This document shows positions 35,036 through 44,409 of a stretch of DNA of 53,400 bases, one piece after another (within the stretch, counting starts at the first letter, position 1; every line of letters starts with the position of its first letter). The notes below the pieces were generated by a model. That model was not told the DNA's origin. It did no database searches and saw only the letters and a list, made by a program, of their open reading frames with translations. This DNA is from Mycobacterium scrofulaceum (GTDB lineage: Bacteria > Actinomycetota > Actinomycetes > Mycobacteriales > Mycobacteriaceae): positions 1 through 53,400 of the forward strand of contig NZ_LZJW01000005.1 in NCBI RefSeq assembly GCF_001667885.1, written 5' to 3'. Both the position numbers and the translations under genes were made by a program.

Positions 35036-35227
35036 ATGGCTACCTACCGAGTGCTCAACCCGAAGGGCGACGTCGTCGCGACCAAGGACATCGAGAGCGC
35101 CGACAAAGCGCACGCGTGGTTCGCCGACGAGGCGGTCGAGGGCAACGAGCTGGGCTGGCGGATGGAAGTCGAGGCCGACGGCGAGTGGCGCTTCTTCGAC
35201 GACAGCGAAGGCGACCGCAGCTACTAG
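35036..35227 (+). CDS. Small hypothetical protein, 63 residues
   Basis: The ATG at 35036 begins a 63-residue, strongly acidic protein: ATYRVLNPKGDVVATKDIES, then a helix ADKAHAWFADEAVEG and the end WRMEVEADGEWRFFDDSEGD. The alternation suggests one beta-alpha-beta unit. Codon use is like its neighbours, supporting a real gene. No domain is recognised. It lies 29 bases after lipE. Confidence 0.7.
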   Translation: MATYRVLNPKGDVVATKDIESADKAHAWFADEAVEGNELGWRMEVEADGEWRFFDDSEGDRSY

Positions 35228-35263
35228 TGTTTGCGCCCCGATCGGCGGGGCACCCAAAAAGGC

Positions 35264-36370
35264 ATGGACTCTGACCGCTTCCGCAAGTTGCTCGACGCCT
35301 CAGGGCCGTTCGCGTCGATCTACTTCGATGACTCGCATGACACCCACGACGCCGAGGCTCAGCTCGAGCTCAAGTGGCGGGCGTTGAAGGAAGACCTCGA
35401 AACGCAGGGGGCCGCCGACGAGATCATCGAGGATATCGGCCGCGCGGTGATGGACCCCCATCCGCCGATCGGGCGCAGCGGCCGCGCCGTCGTGGCCGGC
35501 GCCGACGGCGTGCTGCTGAACGAACACCTGTTGCGGCCGCCGGCGCAGCCGGTCGTGCGGGTATCCGAATTGCCTTACATCGTCCCAATTGTCGAGCACG
35601 GCTTTCACCGGCCCAACTACCTGGTGGTGGAGGTCGACCATACGGGCGCGGACATCACCAGCCGGGTCGGTGGCGGCCGGCGCTCCGAGACGGTCGACGG
35701 TGGCGGGTACCCCGTCCACCACGCCGCGGGCGCCGAAACGGCCGGCTATGGCGACCCGCAACAGCGCAGCGACGAAGCCGCGCGCAAGAACATACGCGCC
35801 GTCGCCGACCGGATCGCAGAGCTCGTCGACGCGGCCGACATTGACGTCGTCTTCGTCGTCGGTGAGGTCCGCTCCCGCTCGGACCTCCTCGCCGAACTGC
35901 CGGAGCGGATAAGCCAACTGGTGGACCAGCTGAACATCGGGGCGCGCCACAGCGGATACGACGCCGACGAGTTGCAGCGCGCGATCGTGGCCGGCTGCCT
36001 GCGCCGGCATCTGAGCGTCATCGACGCCGCCGCCGAGCGTTTCACCGCCGAGGTGGGCCGGCAATCCGGGCTGGCCGCCGAGGGGCTGGACGCGGTGTGC
36101 TCGGCCCTGCGTCAGGGCGCGGTGGACACGTTGATCATCGGTGACATCGGCGAGGCCACCGTGGTCGCCGATGCCGATCTGACGACGGTGGCCCCCAACG
36201 AGAACGTGCTGTCGGAACAGGGCGCGGCCCCGGACAAGACGCTGCGAGCCGACGAGGCGTTGCCGATGTTCGCGATTTCCGTCGGCGCGGCGCTGGTGCG
36301 CACCGACGAGCGGATCGCCCCGGCGGATGGTGTCGGTGCGCTGCTGCGCTACGCGCCGACGCTGCATTAG
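35264..36370 (+). CDS. baeRF-type (Vms1/eRF1-like) protein, Rv2629 homologue
   Basis: The protein has 368 residues from ATG 35264. It matches the layout of Rv2629: FRKLLDASGPFASIYFDDSHDTHDAEAQLELKWRALKEDL at the start, an eRF1 domain-2-like core YLVVEVDHTGADITSRVGGG, then DVVFVVGEVRSRSDLLAELPERI and a C-terminal eRF1-3-like part GAVDTLIIGDIGEATVVAD. Relatives (Vms1, baeRF) release peptides from stalled ribosomes; catalysis here is not shown, and no clear GGQ-like motif is visible. A hairpin (GCCCCG/CGGGGC, 35235-35251) precedes it. It is 36 bases after the small ORF. Confidence 0.8.
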   Translation: MDSDRFRKLLDASGPFASIYFDDSHDTHDAEAQLELKWRALKEDLETQGAADEIIEDIGRAVMDPHPPIGRSGRAVVAGADGVLLNEHLLRPPAQPVVRVSELPYIVPIVEHGFHRPNYLVVEVDHTGADITSRVGGGRRSETVDGGGYPVHHAAGAETAGYGDPQQRSDEAARKNIRAVADRIAELVDAADIDVVFVVGEVRSRSDLLAELPERISQLVDQLNIGARHSGYDADELQRAIVAGCLRRHLSVIDAAAERFTAEVGRQSGLAAEGLDAVCSALRQGAVDTLIIGDIGEATVVADADLTTVAPNENVLSEQGAAPDKTLRADEALPMFAISVGAALVRTDERIAPADGVGALLRYAPTLH

Positions 36371-36388
36371 GCCGCCGGCTGACATCTG

Positions 36389-36475
36389 CGGTGGCGGAGG
36401 GATTTGAACCCCCGGACGGTGTTAGCCGTCTCTCGCTTTCAAGGCGAGTGCATTAGGCCGCTCTGCCACGCCACC
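36389..36475 (-). tRNA. tRNA-Ser(TGA)
   Basis: An 87-base class II tRNA with acceptor GGTGGCG/CGCCACC, anticodon stem CTCGC/GCGAG, loop CTTGAAA and anticodon TGA; long variable arm GACGGCTAACACCGTC; T arm GGTTCAAATCC. The acceptor, variable and T arms are nearly identical to tRNA-Ser(CGA) at 7.05 kb. Confidence 0.95.
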
Positions 36476-36499
36476 GCTGATAAGGGTAACGGTGGCTAG

Positions 36500-36505
36500 T
36501 AACGT
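36500..36505 (+). promoter_or_regulatory. -10 element for the Rv3777-like gene
   Basis: TAACGT (TAnnnT) ends seven bases before ATG 36513, consistent with a leaderless mRNA. This supports ATG 36513 over GTG 36492. Confidence 0.4.
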
Positions 36506-36512
36506 CGCGGTC

Positions 36513-37484
36513 ATGCGCGCGATCGTCGCCGAATCCCCCGATCAACTGTCCTGGCAAGAGGTACCCGACGTGTCGGCCGGCCCCGGTGAGGTGCTGATCA
36601 AGGTCGCCGCCGCGGGCGTGAACCGGGCCGACGTTCTGCAGGCCGCGGGCAAGTACCCGCCGCCACCGGGCGCGAGCGAGATCATCGGCATGGAGGTGTC
36701 CGCCGTCGTCGCCGACACCGGCGACGGGGTGGCGGATTGGTCGGCGGGGCAACAGGTTTGCGCGCTGCTGGCCGGCGGCGGGTACGCCGAATACGTCGCC
36801 GTTCCCGCCGGTCAGGTGATGCCGATTCCGGATGGGGTCGACCTGGTGGATGCCGCGGGACTGCCGGAAGTCGCTTGCACGGTGTGGTCCAACCTGGTGC
36901 TGACCGCCCACTTGGGCAAGGGGCAGCTGCTGCTGGTGCACGGCGGGGCGAGCGGCATCGGGAGCCACGCGATTCAGGTCGCGCGGGCGCTGGGCGCACG
37001 AGTGGCCGTCACGGCCGGCTCGGCCGAGAAACTGGAATTCTGCCGCGAGCTGGGCGCCGAAATCACGATCAACTATCGCGACGAGGACTTCGTCGAGCGG
37101 CTGCGCCAAGAAGCGGGCGGCGCCGACGTGATCCTCGACATCATGGGCGCCGCCTATCTGGACCGCAATATCGACGCCCTGGCCACCGACGGCCAGCTGG
37201 TCATCATCGGCATGCAGGGCGGCATCAAGGGCGAGCTCAATATCGGCAAGCTCTTGATGAAACGCGCCCGGGTCATCGGCACCACGCTGCGCGCCCGGCC
37301 CGTCACCGGACCCAACAGCAAGACCGAGATCGTGCAGGCGGTGATCGGGTCGGTGTGGCCGATGATCGCCGAGGGCCGCGTGCGTCCCATCATCGGCGCC
37401 CGCCTGCCCATCCAGCAGGCCGGTGAGGCCCATCGATTGCTGACCGCTGGCAAGGTGACCGGGAAAATCGTGCTGACGGTCTGA
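36513..37484 (+). CDS. NAD(P)H-quinone oxidoreductase, PIG3 family (Rv3777-like)
   Basis: The protein has 323 residues from ATG 36513 (330 from GTG 36492). It is a zinc-free MDR enzyme: VAAAGVNRADVLQAAGKYPPPPGASEIIGMEVS, then LLVHGGASGIGSHAIQVARALGA (nucleotide binding) and ILDIMGAAYLDRNIDALATDGQLVIIGMQGG, typical of PIG3/TP53I3-type quinone reductases. It uses NADPH to reduce a quinone. It resembles the paralogue at 20.1 kb in layout. It stands alone between a tRNA and a convergent gene. Confidence 0.9.
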   Translation: MRAIVAESPDQLSWQEVPDVSAGPGEVLIKVAAAGVNRADVLQAAGKYPPPPGASEIIGMEVSAVVADTGDGVADWSAGQQVCALLAGGGYAEYVAVPAGQVMPIPDGVDLVDAAGLPEVACTVWSNLVLTAHLGKGQLLLVHGGASGIGSHAIQVARALGARVAVTAGSAEKLEFCRELGAEITINYRDEDFVERLRQEAGGADVILDIMGAAYLDRNIDALATDGQLVIIGMQGGIKGELNIGKLLMKRARVIGTTLRARPVTGPNSKTEIVQAVIGSVWPMIAEGRVRPIIGARLPIQQAGEAHRLLTAGKVTGKIVLTV

Positions 37485-37494
37485 CGAAAACTCC

Positions 37495-37552
37495 GCGAGC
37501 GTAAGCGGGCTGCGATTTTCGCCCGAGATTTTCGCCGTGGGATTACGCTCGC
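37495..37552. repeat. Inverted repeat with GCGAGCGTAA arms
   Basis: Arms GCGAGCGTAA (37495-37504) and TTACGCTCGC (37543-37552) are exact reverse complements. Between them a direct repeat GATTTTCGCC occurs at 37514-37523 and 37527-37536. The element fills most of the 86-base gap between two convergent genes, so it may serve as terminator as well as being a dispersed repeat. Confidence 0.55.
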
Positions 37553-37570
37553 AGATCCTGGGCCAGTAGG

Positions 37571-38767
37571 TCAGCCCAGGGAAGCCAGGGCGCGCACCAA
37601 CTGGTCGACCTCGGCCGTCGTCGAGTAATGCGCCAGCCCGATGGTGACGGCGCCGCCGACGTCGTTGACGCCCAACACGTCGAGCGCGCGGGAGTTCTCA
37701 CACGTGACGGCCAGAATCCCGTTGTCCGCCAACCGCTGCACCACCCGCTCAGCGGGCACGCCGTTCAGCGCGAAGCTGACCACGGGTATCCGCACCTCCG
37801 GGCGGCCGATCACCATGACCAGCGGCAGCGAACGCAACGCCACCATCAGGTAATCGAAGATCCGGTTCATGTACAGGCCGGCCGACTGCATCGACACCGA
37901 CAGGCGCTCGCGCCGGCTGCCGCGGGCGGACTCGTCGAGCGCCGCCAGATACTCGATGCTGGCGACCACCCCGGCCAACAGCCCGAACTGGTGCGCGCCG
38001 ATCTCGAGCCGCGCCGCGCCGGTGGCCTTGGGGTCGGTGGAGATGGAGCCGAACGAACTGAGCAGCGCCGGGTCGCGGAACACCACCGCGCCGATCGGCG
38101 GGCCGCCCCACGCCAGGGCATTCACCGCGACCACGTCGGCGTCGGTCTCCTTCACGTCGAGCAACCGGTACGGCGCCGCGGCGGAATGGTCGACCACCAC
38201 CAGCCCGCCGACGTCGTGCACCAGCTTGGTCATCGCCCGCAGGTCGGTGACCGTGCCCAGCGCGGCGGACGCGGAGGCGACCGCCACCAGCCGGGTCGAC
38301 TTCCCGATCAGGCCCTCCCACTGCCAGGTCGGCAGCTCGCCGGTCTCGATGTCGATCTCGGCCCACTTCACCTTGGCGCCATAGCGGTGCGCCGCGCGCA
38401 GCCACGGGGCGATGTTCGCTTCGTCGTCCAGGCGGCTGACGATCACCTCGTAGCCCAGCCCGGCCCGCGACGACGACGCCTCGGCCAGCGCCGAGAGCAG
38501 GATCGCGCGGTCGGCCCCGAGAACCACCCCCGCCGGGTCCACGTTGAACAGGTCGGCCACCGCCGCCCGCGCCGCCTCCAAGATGGCGGCGCTGCGCTGC
38601 GCGGACGGGTGCGCGCCCACGGTGGTGGCGCTGGATCGCCGGAAGGCCGTCGAAACGGTGGTCGCGACGGAATCGGGAATGAGCATGCCGGTCGGCGCGT
38701 CGAAGTGCACCCACCCGTCACCCAGCGACGGATGCAGTCCGCGCACCCGGGCGACGTCGTAAGCCAT
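37571..38767 (-). CDS. Cysteine desulfurase-like protein lacking the PLP lysine (Rv3778c-like)
   Basis: The protein has 398 residues from ATG 38767 ([10 protein letters not shown]). It has the fold-type I aminotransferase class V layout of the Csd/SufS subfamily: [42 protein letters not shown], and [17 protein letters not shown] with conserved Asp193. At the usual SxHKxxGP site it reads [11 protein letters not shown], so Ala219 replaces the Schiff-base lysine. The homologue Rv3778c appears from memory to share this. Hence it may not be a desulfurase at all. Its start codon overlaps an ATG on the other strand. Confidence 0.82.
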   Translation of the reverse strand: MAYDVARVRGLHPSLGDGWVHFDAPTGMLIPDSVATTVSTAFRRSSATTVGAHPSAQRSAAILEAARAAVADLFNVDPAGVVLGADRAILLSALAEASSSRAGLGYEVIVSRLDDEANIAPWLRAAHRYGAKVKWAEIDIETGELPTWQWEGLIGKSTRLVAVASASAALGTVTDLRAMTKLVHDVGGLVVVDHSAAAPYRLLDVKETDADVVAVNALAWGGPPIGAVVFRDPALLSSFGSISTDPKATGAARLEIGAHQFGLLAGVVASIEYLAALDESARGSRRERLSVSMQSAGLYMNRIFDYLMVALRSLPLVMVIGRPEVRIPVVSFALNGVPAERVVQRLADNGILAVTCENSRALDVLGVNDVGGAVTIGLAHYSTTAEVDQLVRALASLG

Positions 38768-38885
38768 GCCAGCCACCTTAGAGCTTGCGCATTTCCGCGA
38801 AACTGTGACCGTAGCGGGTGCTGCAGACGTTCCGGCCAACCGGTGGCTTCCCGAGGCAGGACACCCGGCCAGCCATACTAGTCGA

Positions 38886-40862
38886 GTGGGCCTCTGGTTC
38901 GGAACGCTGATCGCATTGTTCTTGCTGATAGCCCCCGGATCGATCATCGCCCGAATCAGTCAGCTGAGTTGGCCCATCGCGATCGCGGTGGGCCCGGCGC
39001 TGACCTACGGCGCGGTCGCGTTGGCGATCATCCCGTTCGGCGCCGTCGGAATCCCTTGGAACGGTTGGACCGCGCTGGCCACGCTGGTCGCCGTGTGCCT
39101 GGTGATGGTCGTCCTGCAGCTGCTCCTCGGCCGCTACCGCGACACCGAGGCCGAGGCCCGCGGGATCGGCCGCTGGCCGGCGCTCATGGTGGCGGCCGGG
39201 GTGCTGCTGGGGGCGCTGCTGATCATGTGGGCGGCCTATCGCGGCCTGGCCGCGCACTGGCAGACCATCCCCAGCACCTGGGACGCCGTCTGGCACGCCA
39301 ACGAGATCCGGTTCATCCTCGACACCGGGCAGGCGTCATCCACCCACATGGGTGAGCTGCGCAACGTCGAAACACATCAGACGCTGTACTACCCGTCGGT
39401 GTTCCACGCCCTGGCCGCGGTGTTCTGCCAACTGACCGGCGCCGCCCCGACCACCGGCTACACGCTGAGTTCGGTGGCCGCCTCGGTCTGGCTCTTTCCG
39501 ACCAGCGCGGCGATGCTGACCTGGCGGCTGCTGCGCCCCCTGTGGGGGGAATGGCGCACCGCCGGCGCGGCCGCCACCGCCGCCGCGCTGTCGGTGTCGT
39601 TCACCGCCCTGCCCTACGTCGAGTTCGGTGTCGCCGCGATGCCCAACCTCGCGGCCTACGGGGTCGCGGTCCCGACGTTCGTGCTGATCGCCTCGACGCT
39701 GCGCCACCGCGATCGCATCCCGCTGGCGGTGCTGGCGTTCGTCGGGGTGATGTCGGTCCACCTGACCGGCGGGTTCATCGTCGTCCTGTTCCTGGTCGCC
39801 TGGTGGTTGCTCGACGTGTTGTGGCATCCGGTGCGCGGCCGGATTCCCGACGTGGTGACCCTCGCGGGAGTGACGGTGGCGACCGGACTGATCCTGCTGC
39901 CGCAGTTCATCAGCGTCCGCCAACAGGAAGACATCATCGCCGGGCACTCCTTCCTGACTCACCTCAGCAAGAAGCGCGGACTGTGGGACGCCGTCTTCCA
40001 GCACTCGCGTCATCTCAACGACTTCCCCTACCAGTACGGGCTCATGGCGCTGGCGATCTTCGGCGGCGGTTTCTTCGCCTACAAGAAGATCTGGTGGCCG
40101 CTTGCGATCTGGCTGTTGCTCGTGCTCGTCGATCTCGACGCGGGCACCCCGCTCGGCGGCCCACTCGGCGCCCTGGCCGGCGCCTTCGGCGAGTTCTTCT
40201 ATAAGGACCCGCGCCGGATTTCGGCCGCGATCACCCTGCTGCTGATGCCGATGGCGGGGGTCGCCCTATTCCTGGTAGTGACGGCGGCGGTTGCGGCGGC
40301 CAAGCGGGTCGCCGACCGCCGATTCAAACCAGCCCCGGCGCCCGCCTGGACCGCGGCCACCGCGGTCCTGCTGCTGGCCACGACGGTGTTCACCGCGCGC
40401 CACTACTTCTACCGGCACTTGGTCCTGTTCGGCGACAAGTACGACTCGGTGATAATCGACCAACGCGACCTGATGGCCATGGCGTACCTCGCCACGCTGC
40501 CCGGGGCGCACACCACCGTGATCGGCAACGCCAACACCGACGGCACGGCGTGGATGTACGCCGTCGCCGACCTGCACCCGCTGTGGACCCACTACGACTA
40601 CCCGCAGCAGATGGGCCCGGGGCCCAACCGATACATCTTCTGGGCCGGCGCCCGCAAGGGCGACGCCGATCCGCGGGTGGTCGAGGCGATTAAAGCGCTC
40701 AATATCAGGTACATCTACACCAGCACGCCGACGGTCCGGGGCTTCGCCGTACCCGACGGACTAGTCTCACTGGATAAATCGAAGTCGTGGGCGCTGATCT
40801 ACGACAACGGTGGAGCCCGAATCTACGAATGGCGCGGAATCGGCGCGGCGCCGCACTCTTAG
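38886..40862 (+). CDS. Multi-pass GT-C-type membrane glycosyltransferase (Rv3779-like)
   Basis: The protein has 658 residues from GTG 38886 ([12 protein letters not shown]), as in Rv3779; an open frame from ATG 38766 adds 40 unlikely residues. It shows 12 or more hydrophobic helices in the first 500 residues, a large first outer loop with [18 protein letters not shown] (acidic residues as in GT-C enzymes), and a soluble C-terminal domain from about 530. The M. tuberculosis homologue has been linked to polyprenyl-phosphate sugars and the galactosamine substituent of arabinogalactan (from memory). It starts the cell-wall cluster. Confidence 0.82.
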   Translation: MGLWFGTLIALFLLIAPGSIIARISQLSWPIAIAVGPALTYGAVALAIIPFGAVGIPWNGWTALATLVAVCLVMVVLQLLLGRYRDTEAEARGIGRWPALMVAAGVLLGALLIMWAAYRGLAAHWQTIPSTWDAVWHANEIRFILDTGQASSTHMGELRNVETHQTLYYPSVFHALAAVFCQLTGAAPTTGYTLSSVAASVWLFPTSAAMLTWRLLRPLWGEWRTAGAAATAAALSVSFTALPYVEFGVAAMPNLAAYGVAVPTFVLIASTLRHRDRIPLAVLAFVGVMSVHLTGGFIVVLFLVAWWLLDVLWHPVRGRIPDVVTLAGVTVATGLILLPQFISVRQQEDIIAGHSFLTHLSKKRGLWDAVFQHSRHLNDFPYQYGLMALAIFGGGFFAYKKIWWPLAIWLLLVLVDLDAGTPLGGPLGALAGAFGEFFYKDPRRISAAITLLLMPMAGVALFLVVTAAVAAAKRVADRRFKPAPAPAWTAATAVLLLATTVFTARHYFYRHLVLFGDKYDSVIIDQRDLMAMAYLATLPGAHTTVIGNANTDGTAWMYAVADLHPLWTHYDYPQQMGPGPNRYIFWAGARKGDADPRVVEAIKALNIRYIYTSTPTVRGFAVPDGLVSLDKSKSWALIYDNGGARIYEWRGIGAAPHS

Positions 40863-40883
40863 TCCGCAAAGGATGGTGAAGGA

Positions 40884-41390
40884 TTGAGTACCCGCAACGA
40901 CGACGATGGCATCGAGATCATCGGCGGCGTCGACCCGCGGATCACGGCGGTGGCGGAGGACGACTCCGACGAGCGCTCCCTGACCGATCTGGTTGAGCAG
41001 CCCGCCAAGGTGATGCGCATCGGGACGATGATCAAGCAACTGCTCGAGGAGGTGCGCGCCGCACCGCTCGACGAGGCCAGCCGCAACCGGCTGCGCGAAA
41101 TCCACGCGACAAGCATTCGCGAACTGGAAGAGGGCCTGGCGCCGGAACTGCGCGAGGAGCTCGACCGCCTCACCCTGCCGTTCAACGAGGACACGGCGCC
41201 GTCCGACGCCGAATTGCGAATCGCCCAGGCCCAGTTGGTCGGCTGGCTGGAGGGGCTGTTCCACGGCATCCAGACCGCGCTGTTCGCCCAGCAGATGGCC
41301 GCCCGCGCGCAGCTGGAGAACATGCGCCAGGGCGCGCTGCCCCCGGGCGTCGGCAAGCCGGGCGCGTCCGGACACGGTCAGTACCTCTAA
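40884..41390 (+). CDS. bpa: Bacterial proteasome activator Bpa/PafE
   Basis: The protein has 168 residues from TTG 40884. The N-terminus is acidic and disordered (DDDGIEIIGGVDPR). The core LVEQPAKVMRIGTMIKQLLEEVRAAPLDEASRNRLREIHATSIRELEEGL and QAQLVGWLEGLFHGIQTALFAQQMAARAQL are the four-helix bundle of the ATP-independent dodecameric ring (Rv3780). The C-terminus GQYL is the motif that docks into the 20S core. It opens the gate for unfolded proteins. A four-codon ORF (ATG 40873) ends in the TTGA at its start. Confidence 0.93.
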   Translation: MSTRNDDDGIEIIGGVDPRITAVAEDDSDERSLTDLVEQPAKVMRIGTMIKQLLEEVRAAPLDEASRNRLREIHATSIRELEEGLAPELREELDRLTLPFNEDTAPSDAELRIAQAQLVGWLEGLFHGIQTALFAQQMAARAQLENMRQGALPPGVGKPGASGHGQYL

Positions 41391-41400
41391 GCGAAGCACG

Positions 41401-42228
41401 GTGGCGGGTCCTCACATCGAGACGCACAACGCGTGGGTGGAATTCCCCATTTTCGACGCGAAGTCGCGCTCCCTGAAGAAAGCCTTCCTGGGCAAGGCGG
41501 GCGGCACCATCGGCCGCAACAGTTCCAACGTCGTCGTCGTCGAGGCGCTGCGCGACATCACCATGTCGCTGGAGCTGGGCGACCGCGTCGGCCTGGTCGG
41601 CCACAACGGCGCGGGCAAATCGACTCTGCTGCGGCTACTTTCGGGCATCTACGAGCCCACCCGCGGCTGGGCGAAGGTCACCGGCCGGGTCGCGCCCATC
41701 TTCGATCTGGGCGTCGGCATGGATCCCGAGATCTCCGGCTACGAGAACATCATCATCCGCGGCCTGTTCCTGGGGCAGACCCGCAAGCAGATGATGGCCA
41801 AGGTGGACGAGATCGCCGAGTTCACCGAACTGGGTGACTACCTGTCGATGCCGCTGCGCACGTATTCCACCGGGATGCGCGTGCGGCTGGCCATGGGGGT
41901 GGTCACCAGCATCGACCCCGAAATCCTGTTGCTCGACGAGGGTTTGGGCGCGGTCGACGCCGACTTCATGAAGAAGGCCCAGTCCAGGCTGCAGAGCCTG
42001 GTGGAGCGGTCCGGAATCCTGGTGTTCGCCAGCCACTCCAACGAATTCCTCGCCCGGCTGTGCAAGACGGCGATGTGGATCGACCACGGCGTGATCCGGA
42101 TGTCCGGCGGCATCGAAGACGTGGTGCGCGCGTACGAGGGCGAGGACGCGGCCCGGCACGTGCGCGAGGTGCTCGCCGAGACGGCCGCAGACAATCCGCT
42201 GGCACAAAGAGCATCCGGGGATGAGTGA
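41401..42228 (+). CDS. wzt: Galactan-precursor ABC exporter ATPase, Wzt-type (Rv3781-like)
   Basis: The protein has 275 residues from GTG 41401. Walker A is VGLVGHNGAGKSTLLRLL near residue 67, the Q-loop region PIFDLGVGMDPEISGYENI, signature YSTGMRVRLAMGV and Walker B EILLLDEGLGAVDADF. This is the O-antigen/teichoic acid exporter branch. With the permease at 43.1 kb it is proposed to flip the lipid-linked galactan precursor across the membrane. It overlaps glfT1 by eight bases, so transporter and galactosyltransferase are coupled. Confidence 0.92.
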   Translation: MAGPHIETHNAWVEFPIFDAKSRSLKKAFLGKAGGTIGRNSSNVVVVEALRDITMSLELGDRVGLVGHNGAGKSTLLRLLSGIYEPTRGWAKVTGRVAPIFDLGVGMDPEISGYENIIIRGLFLGQTRKQMMAKVDEIAEFTELGDYLSMPLRTYSTGMRVRLAMGVVTSIDPEILLLDEGLGAVDADFMKKAQSRLQSLVERSGILVFASHSNEFLARLCKTAMWIDHGVIRMSGGIEDVVRAYEGEDAARHVREVLAETAADNPLAQRASGDE

Positions 42229-43135
42229 CTCCATCGTCGCCGTCGTCGTCACCCACCGGCGCCCCGACGAGCTGGCCAAATCGCTGGGCACCCTGAGCAG
42301 CCAGACCCGGCTACCCGACCATCTCATCGTCGTCGACAACGACGGGTGCGGCGACGGCCGGGTCCGCGGCCTGGTGGCCGGCCAGCCGATCCCGACCACC
42401 TACCTGCCCTCTCGCCGAAACCTCGGCGGCGCAGGCGGTTTCGCGTTGGGCATGCTGCACGCGCTGGCGCAGGGAGCCGACTGGGTGTGGCTGGCCGACG
42501 ACGACGGGCGACCACAGGACTCGCACGTGCTGGCCACCCTGCTGGCGTGCGCCGAAAAGCACGCCCTGGCCGAGGTGTCGCCCATGGTGTGCAACTCCGA
42601 CGAGCCGGAGCGGCTGGCCTTTCCGCTGCGCCGCGGATTGGTATGGCGCAGGCGGGCAAGCGAATTGCGCACCGAGGCCGGGCAGGACCTGCTGCCCGGG
42701 ATCGCGTCGCTGTTCAACGGCGCGTTGTTCCGGGCCTCCACGCTCGAGGCGATCGGCGTCCCCGACCTGCGCCTGTTCATCCGCGGCGACGAAGTCGAGA
42801 TGCATCGGCGGCTGGTGCGGTCGGGCCTGCCGTTCGGCACGTGCCTGGACGCGGTCTACCTGCACCCCTGCGGCTCGGCGGAATTCCGGCCGATCCTGGG
42901 CGGCCGCATGCACACCCAATACCCCGACGACCCCACCAAGCGGTTCTACACCTACCGCAACCGCGGCTACCTGCTGTCGCAGCCCGGCCTGCGCAAGCTG
43001 CAGCTTCAGGAGTGGGTTCGGTTCGGTTGGTACTTCGTGGTGACCCGCCGCGATCCGAAGGGCCTGGCCGAGTGGATTCGCTTGCGGCGCTTGGGCCGTC
43101 GCGAACAGTTCGGTAAACCTGGAGGATCGCGATGA
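42221..43135 (+). CDS. glfT1: Galactofuranosyltransferase GlfT1
   Basis: The protein has 304 residues with a GT-A (GT2) fold: IVAVVVTHRRPDELAKSLGTL, IVVDNDGCGDG, RNLGGAGGFALGM and the metal-binding WVWLADDDGRPQDS. LFIRGDEVEMHRRL holds further acidic residues, and LHPCGS matches a family His. It adds the first Galf residues to the decaprenyl-PP-GlcNAc-Rha linker from UDP-Galf (Rv3782). It overlaps both neighbours by 4-8 bases. Confidence 0.94.
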   Translation: MSDSIVAVVVTHRRPDELAKSLGTLSSQTRLPDHLIVVDNDGCGDGRVRGLVAGQPIPTTYLPSRRNLGGAGGFALGMLHALAQGADWVWLADDDGRPQDSHVLATLLACAEKHALAEVSPMVCNSDEPERLAFPLRRGLVWRRRASELRTEAGQDLLPGIASLFNGALFRASTLEAIGVPDLRLFIRGDEVEMHRRLVRSGLPFGTCLDAVYLHPCGSAEFRPILGGRMHTQYPDDPTKRFYTYRNRGYLLSQPGLRKLQLQEWVRFGWYFVVTRRDPKGLAEWIRLRRLGRREQFGKPGGSR

Positions 43136-43962
43136 CGTTTCTGGACGCGGCCGCACAGTCGCGGACCTTCACCCGCGCCCGCGGCGACCTGATCGCCGGC
43201 TTCCGCAGGCACGAGCTGTGGCTGCACCTGGGCTGGCAGGACATCAAACAGCGCTACCGCCGCTCGGTGCTTGGCCCGTTCTGGATCACCATCGCGACCG
43301 GCACCACCGCCGTCGCGATGGGCGGCCTGTACTCCAAGCTGTTTCACCTCGAGCTCGCCGTGCACCTGCCCTACGTCACGCTGGGCCTGATCGTCTGGAA
43401 CCTGATCAACGCGGCCATCCTGGAGGGCGCCGACGTCTTCGTCGCCAACGAGGGACTGATCAAGCAACTCCCCACCCCGCTGTCCGTCCACGTCTACCGG
43501 CTGGTGTGGCGGCAGATGATCTTGTTCGCGCACAACATCGTCATCTACGCCGTGATCGCGATCATCTATCCCAAGCCGTGGTCGTGGGCGGATCTGTCCG
43601 TCATCCCGGCGCTGGGGCTGATCGTGCTCAATTGCATTTGGGTGTCACTGTGTTTCGGCATCCTGGCCACCCGCTACCGGGACATCGGTCCGCTGCTGTT
43701 CTCGGTCGTGCAGTTGCTGTTCTTCATGACGCCGATCATCTGGAACGACGACACGTTGCGGCAGCAGGGCGCCGGACGTTGGTCGCGCATCGTCGAACTC
43801 AACCCGCTGCTGCACTATCTCGACATCGTCCGCGCCCCGCTGCTGGGCGCCCACCAGGAGCTGCGGCACTGGGCCGTGGTGGCGGCGCTGACCGCCGTCG
43901 GCTGGTTGCTCGCGGCGTTCGCGATGCGGCAATACCGCGCCCGGGTCCCGTACTGGGTCTAG
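43132..43962 (+). CDS. wzm: Galactan-precursor ABC exporter permease, Wzm-type (Rv3783-like)
   Basis: The protein has 276 residues. It has a cytoplasmic N-terminal part with the family motif LGWQDIKQRYRRSVLGPFWI (WxDxKxRYRxSxLG) and six helices: VTLGLIVWNLINAAILE, VYRLVWRQMILFAHNIVIYAVIAIIYP, LGLIVLNCIWVSLCFGI, SVVQLLFFMTPIIW and a last one AVGWLLAAFAMRQYR. It is the ABC-2-type partner of the ATPase at 41.4 kb. ATG 43132 overlaps the glfT1 stop by four bases. Confidence 0.92.
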   Translation: MTFLDAAAQSRTFTRARGDLIAGFRRHELWLHLGWQDIKQRYRRSVLGPFWITIATGTTAVAMGGLYSKLFHLELAVHLPYVTLGLIVWNLINAAILEGADVFVANEGLIKQLPTPLSVHVYRLVWRQMILFAHNIVIYAVIAIIYPKPWSWADLSVIPALGLIVLNCIWVSLCFGILATRYRDIGPLLFSVVQLLFFMTPIIWNDDTLRQQGAGRWSRIVELNPLLHYLDIVRAPLLGAHQELRHWAVVAALTAVGWLLAAFAMRQYRARVPYWV

Positions 43963-43965
43963 CGC

Positions 43966-44331
43966 TCACATGAGCGGGGGTGGCATGTTCAGCCAGTCCA
44001 GCGAATCGCCGATCTGCCCCTTGTATTGCGGGCAGTAGGCGGACACGGAAAGGCCGACGAAGAATCCGGCCTGTTTGGGCGTCAAAGTGGTGCCCTTCAT
44101 CGCCTTCATCGCGAGCAGGCCCGGCGCCTGGTTGTTGTCCAGCCCGGCGCAGACCGAGCGGGCCATCGAGATCGCAGTGTCGGGGTCGTTCATGACGATT
44201 CCGTTGTCCGCCAGGGCGCCCAGGAAGGCGTCGTCGGACGGGTCGGCGGCCGCCGGGGCCGCGGCCACCAGCGCGACGACGGCCAGCGTGGCCGCGGCGA
44301 TCGTCGACCTCGTTCCGGCACCGACGTTCAT
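43966..44331 (-). CDS. DUF732 secreted protein
   Basis: The protein has 121 residues from ATG 44331 (GTG 44340 is an alternative). A Sec signal peptide STIAAATLAVVALVAAAPAAA is followed by the mature DUF732 domain DPSDDAFLGALADNGI, then SVCAGLDNN and SAYCPQYKGQI; the two Cys residues probably form a disulfide. The family is frequent and functionally unknown in mycobacteria. Its end is 3 bases from that of the convergent permease gene. It is the first of the genes that replace the Rv3784-Rv3787c block known from M. tuberculosis. Confidence 0.85.
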   Translation of the reverse strand: MNVGAGTRSTIAAATLAVVALVAAAPAAADPSDDAFLGALADNGIVMNDPDTAISMARSVCAGLDNNQAPGLLAMKAMKGTTLTPKQAGFFVGLSVSAYCPQYKGQIGDSLDWLNMPPPLM

Positions 44332-44409
44332 ATCCACCACGATAGGCCGCGGTCACCCTCCAAGAATTCGTTGAGAATCCCGCAAGGGCGGCGCCGGACG
44401 CTGAACGCC

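Noticed and set aside
38766..38885. ATG start adding 40 residues to the Rv3779-like protein
   Set aside because: The extra residues are hydrophilic and precede the first helix, the ATG sits inside the opposite gene's start codon, and GTG 38886 gives the family N-terminus.
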